Shown in pieces: positions 5,908-6,197 of a stretch of 6,197 nt of DNA (position 1 is the stretch's first letter; every line of letters begins with the position of its first letter). A program made the translations under genes and the position numbers. The notes beneath the pieces were generated by a model. The model was not told where the DNA came from, searched no databases, and saw only the letters and a list, made by a program, of their open reading frames with translations. The DNA comes from Planctomycetaceae bacterium (GTDB lineage Bacteria > Planctomycetota > Planctomycetia > Pirellulales > Thermoguttaceae): the NCBI GenBank assembly GCA_031287585.1, contig JAITST010000497.1, positions 1-6,197 on the forward strand. The letters are read 5' to 3'.

Positions 5908-6197
5908 ATGGAACGAAGAACATTTTTGCAATATGGTGCGATGCTGTCGGCTTCGCTCATTGCTGGCACTGCCAACGCACAGTTTCAGTTTGAGAATCCT
6001 GATGAGACGCAGACCGACGCGGGACCTCGTCTTGGTGAATCGAAAACGCAACGTTGGAAAACCGGTATAAAGTTTTTCGCTAACAATGCCGCTATCGACG
6101 GTGTGCGGATCGCTGCGCCGATACCGCTTGATTGGTTTGAGCAACGTACACAAATTGTCGAAGAACATACCGAGCCGGGTTTTAAGTTGACTTATGA
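5908..6197 (+). CDS. Tat-type exported protein, possibly transglutaminase-like (3' end outside the window)
   Basis: The frame is open from ATG 5908 to the right edge (96 codons plus two bases). The N-terminus reads as a twin-arginine signal: RR at residues 3-4 followed by TFLQ, a hydrophobic stretch at 9-22 and an ANA cleavage site after residue 24. The mature protein is therefore probably exported folded to the periplasm or cell envelope. An acidic, disorder-like stretch (29-45) follows. Then comes a segment around residues 50-80 (RWKTG, then GVRIAAPIP and DWFEQ) that resembles the N-terminal region of planctomycetal proteins annotated as transglutaminase-like. That resemblance is from memory. 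The Cys-His-Asp catalytic part would lie beyond the window and is not seen. GGAG at 5895-5898 supports the start. The gene diverges from the hydrolase. Confidence 0.7.
   Translation, partial: MERRTFLQYGAMLSASLIAGTANAQFQFENPDETQTDAGPRLGESKTQRWKTGIKFFANNAAIDGVRIAAPIPLDWFEQRTQIVEEHTEPGFKLTY

Noticed and set aside
1..6197. CRISPR array, tRNA, rRNA, transposase or integrase
   Set aside because: No regularly spaced repeats, cloverleaf, rRNA-like sequence or recombinase motif was found on either strand. The 33-bp repeat occurs only twice and is coding.

Overview
The window looks like part of a bacterial chromosome using the standard bacterial code (TGA is a genuine stop at several gene ends). The likeliest source is the Planctomycetota. 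The basis is the combination of a TPR/GT41 O-GlcNAc-transferase-like protein and, at the right edge, a Tat-type exported protein whose first mature residues resemble the planctomycetal transglutaminase-like proteins. That assignment is an inference from memory of these families, not a search result.

Left third (1 to about 1620): an AT-rich block with three co-directional reading units for small, very hydrophobic proteins that I cannot name. The first (1-597) runs off the left edge. The second (664-1161) is intact and may be a distant relative. The third (1198-1562) is clearly a paralogue of the first, but it lacks most of the middle and its two halves lie in different frames, so I call it a pseudogene. 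Its first codons match the start of the window exactly over 33 bases, whereas the rest of the shared region has diverged. This tandem, partly decayed family is the most unusual part of the window.

Middle (1621-4657): a higher-GC part. A 648-residue protein with about four TPRs and a GT41/SPINDLY-like catalytic region comes first. It is followed by a 202-base spacer with two hairpins and a good sigma-70-type promoter match, then a complete dapA (4-hydroxy-tetrahydrodipicolinate synthase, lysine/diaminopimelate pathway). Synonymous codon choice shifts from T/G-ending to A/C-ending along the TPR gene, and similarly along dapA.

Right third (4658-6197): dapA and a minus-strand alpha/beta hydrolase (complete Ser-Asp-His triad) converge on a 12-bp perfect stem that probably terminates both. 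The hydrolase diverges from the Tat-type exported protein, which is cut by the right edge. The 175 bases between them hold an imperfect palindrome about 90 bases long.

No tRNA, rRNA, CRISPR array, transposase or integrase is visible. The named genes do not form one pathway: dapA stands without other lysine genes, and the hydrolase and glycosyltransferase have no obvious partner here.
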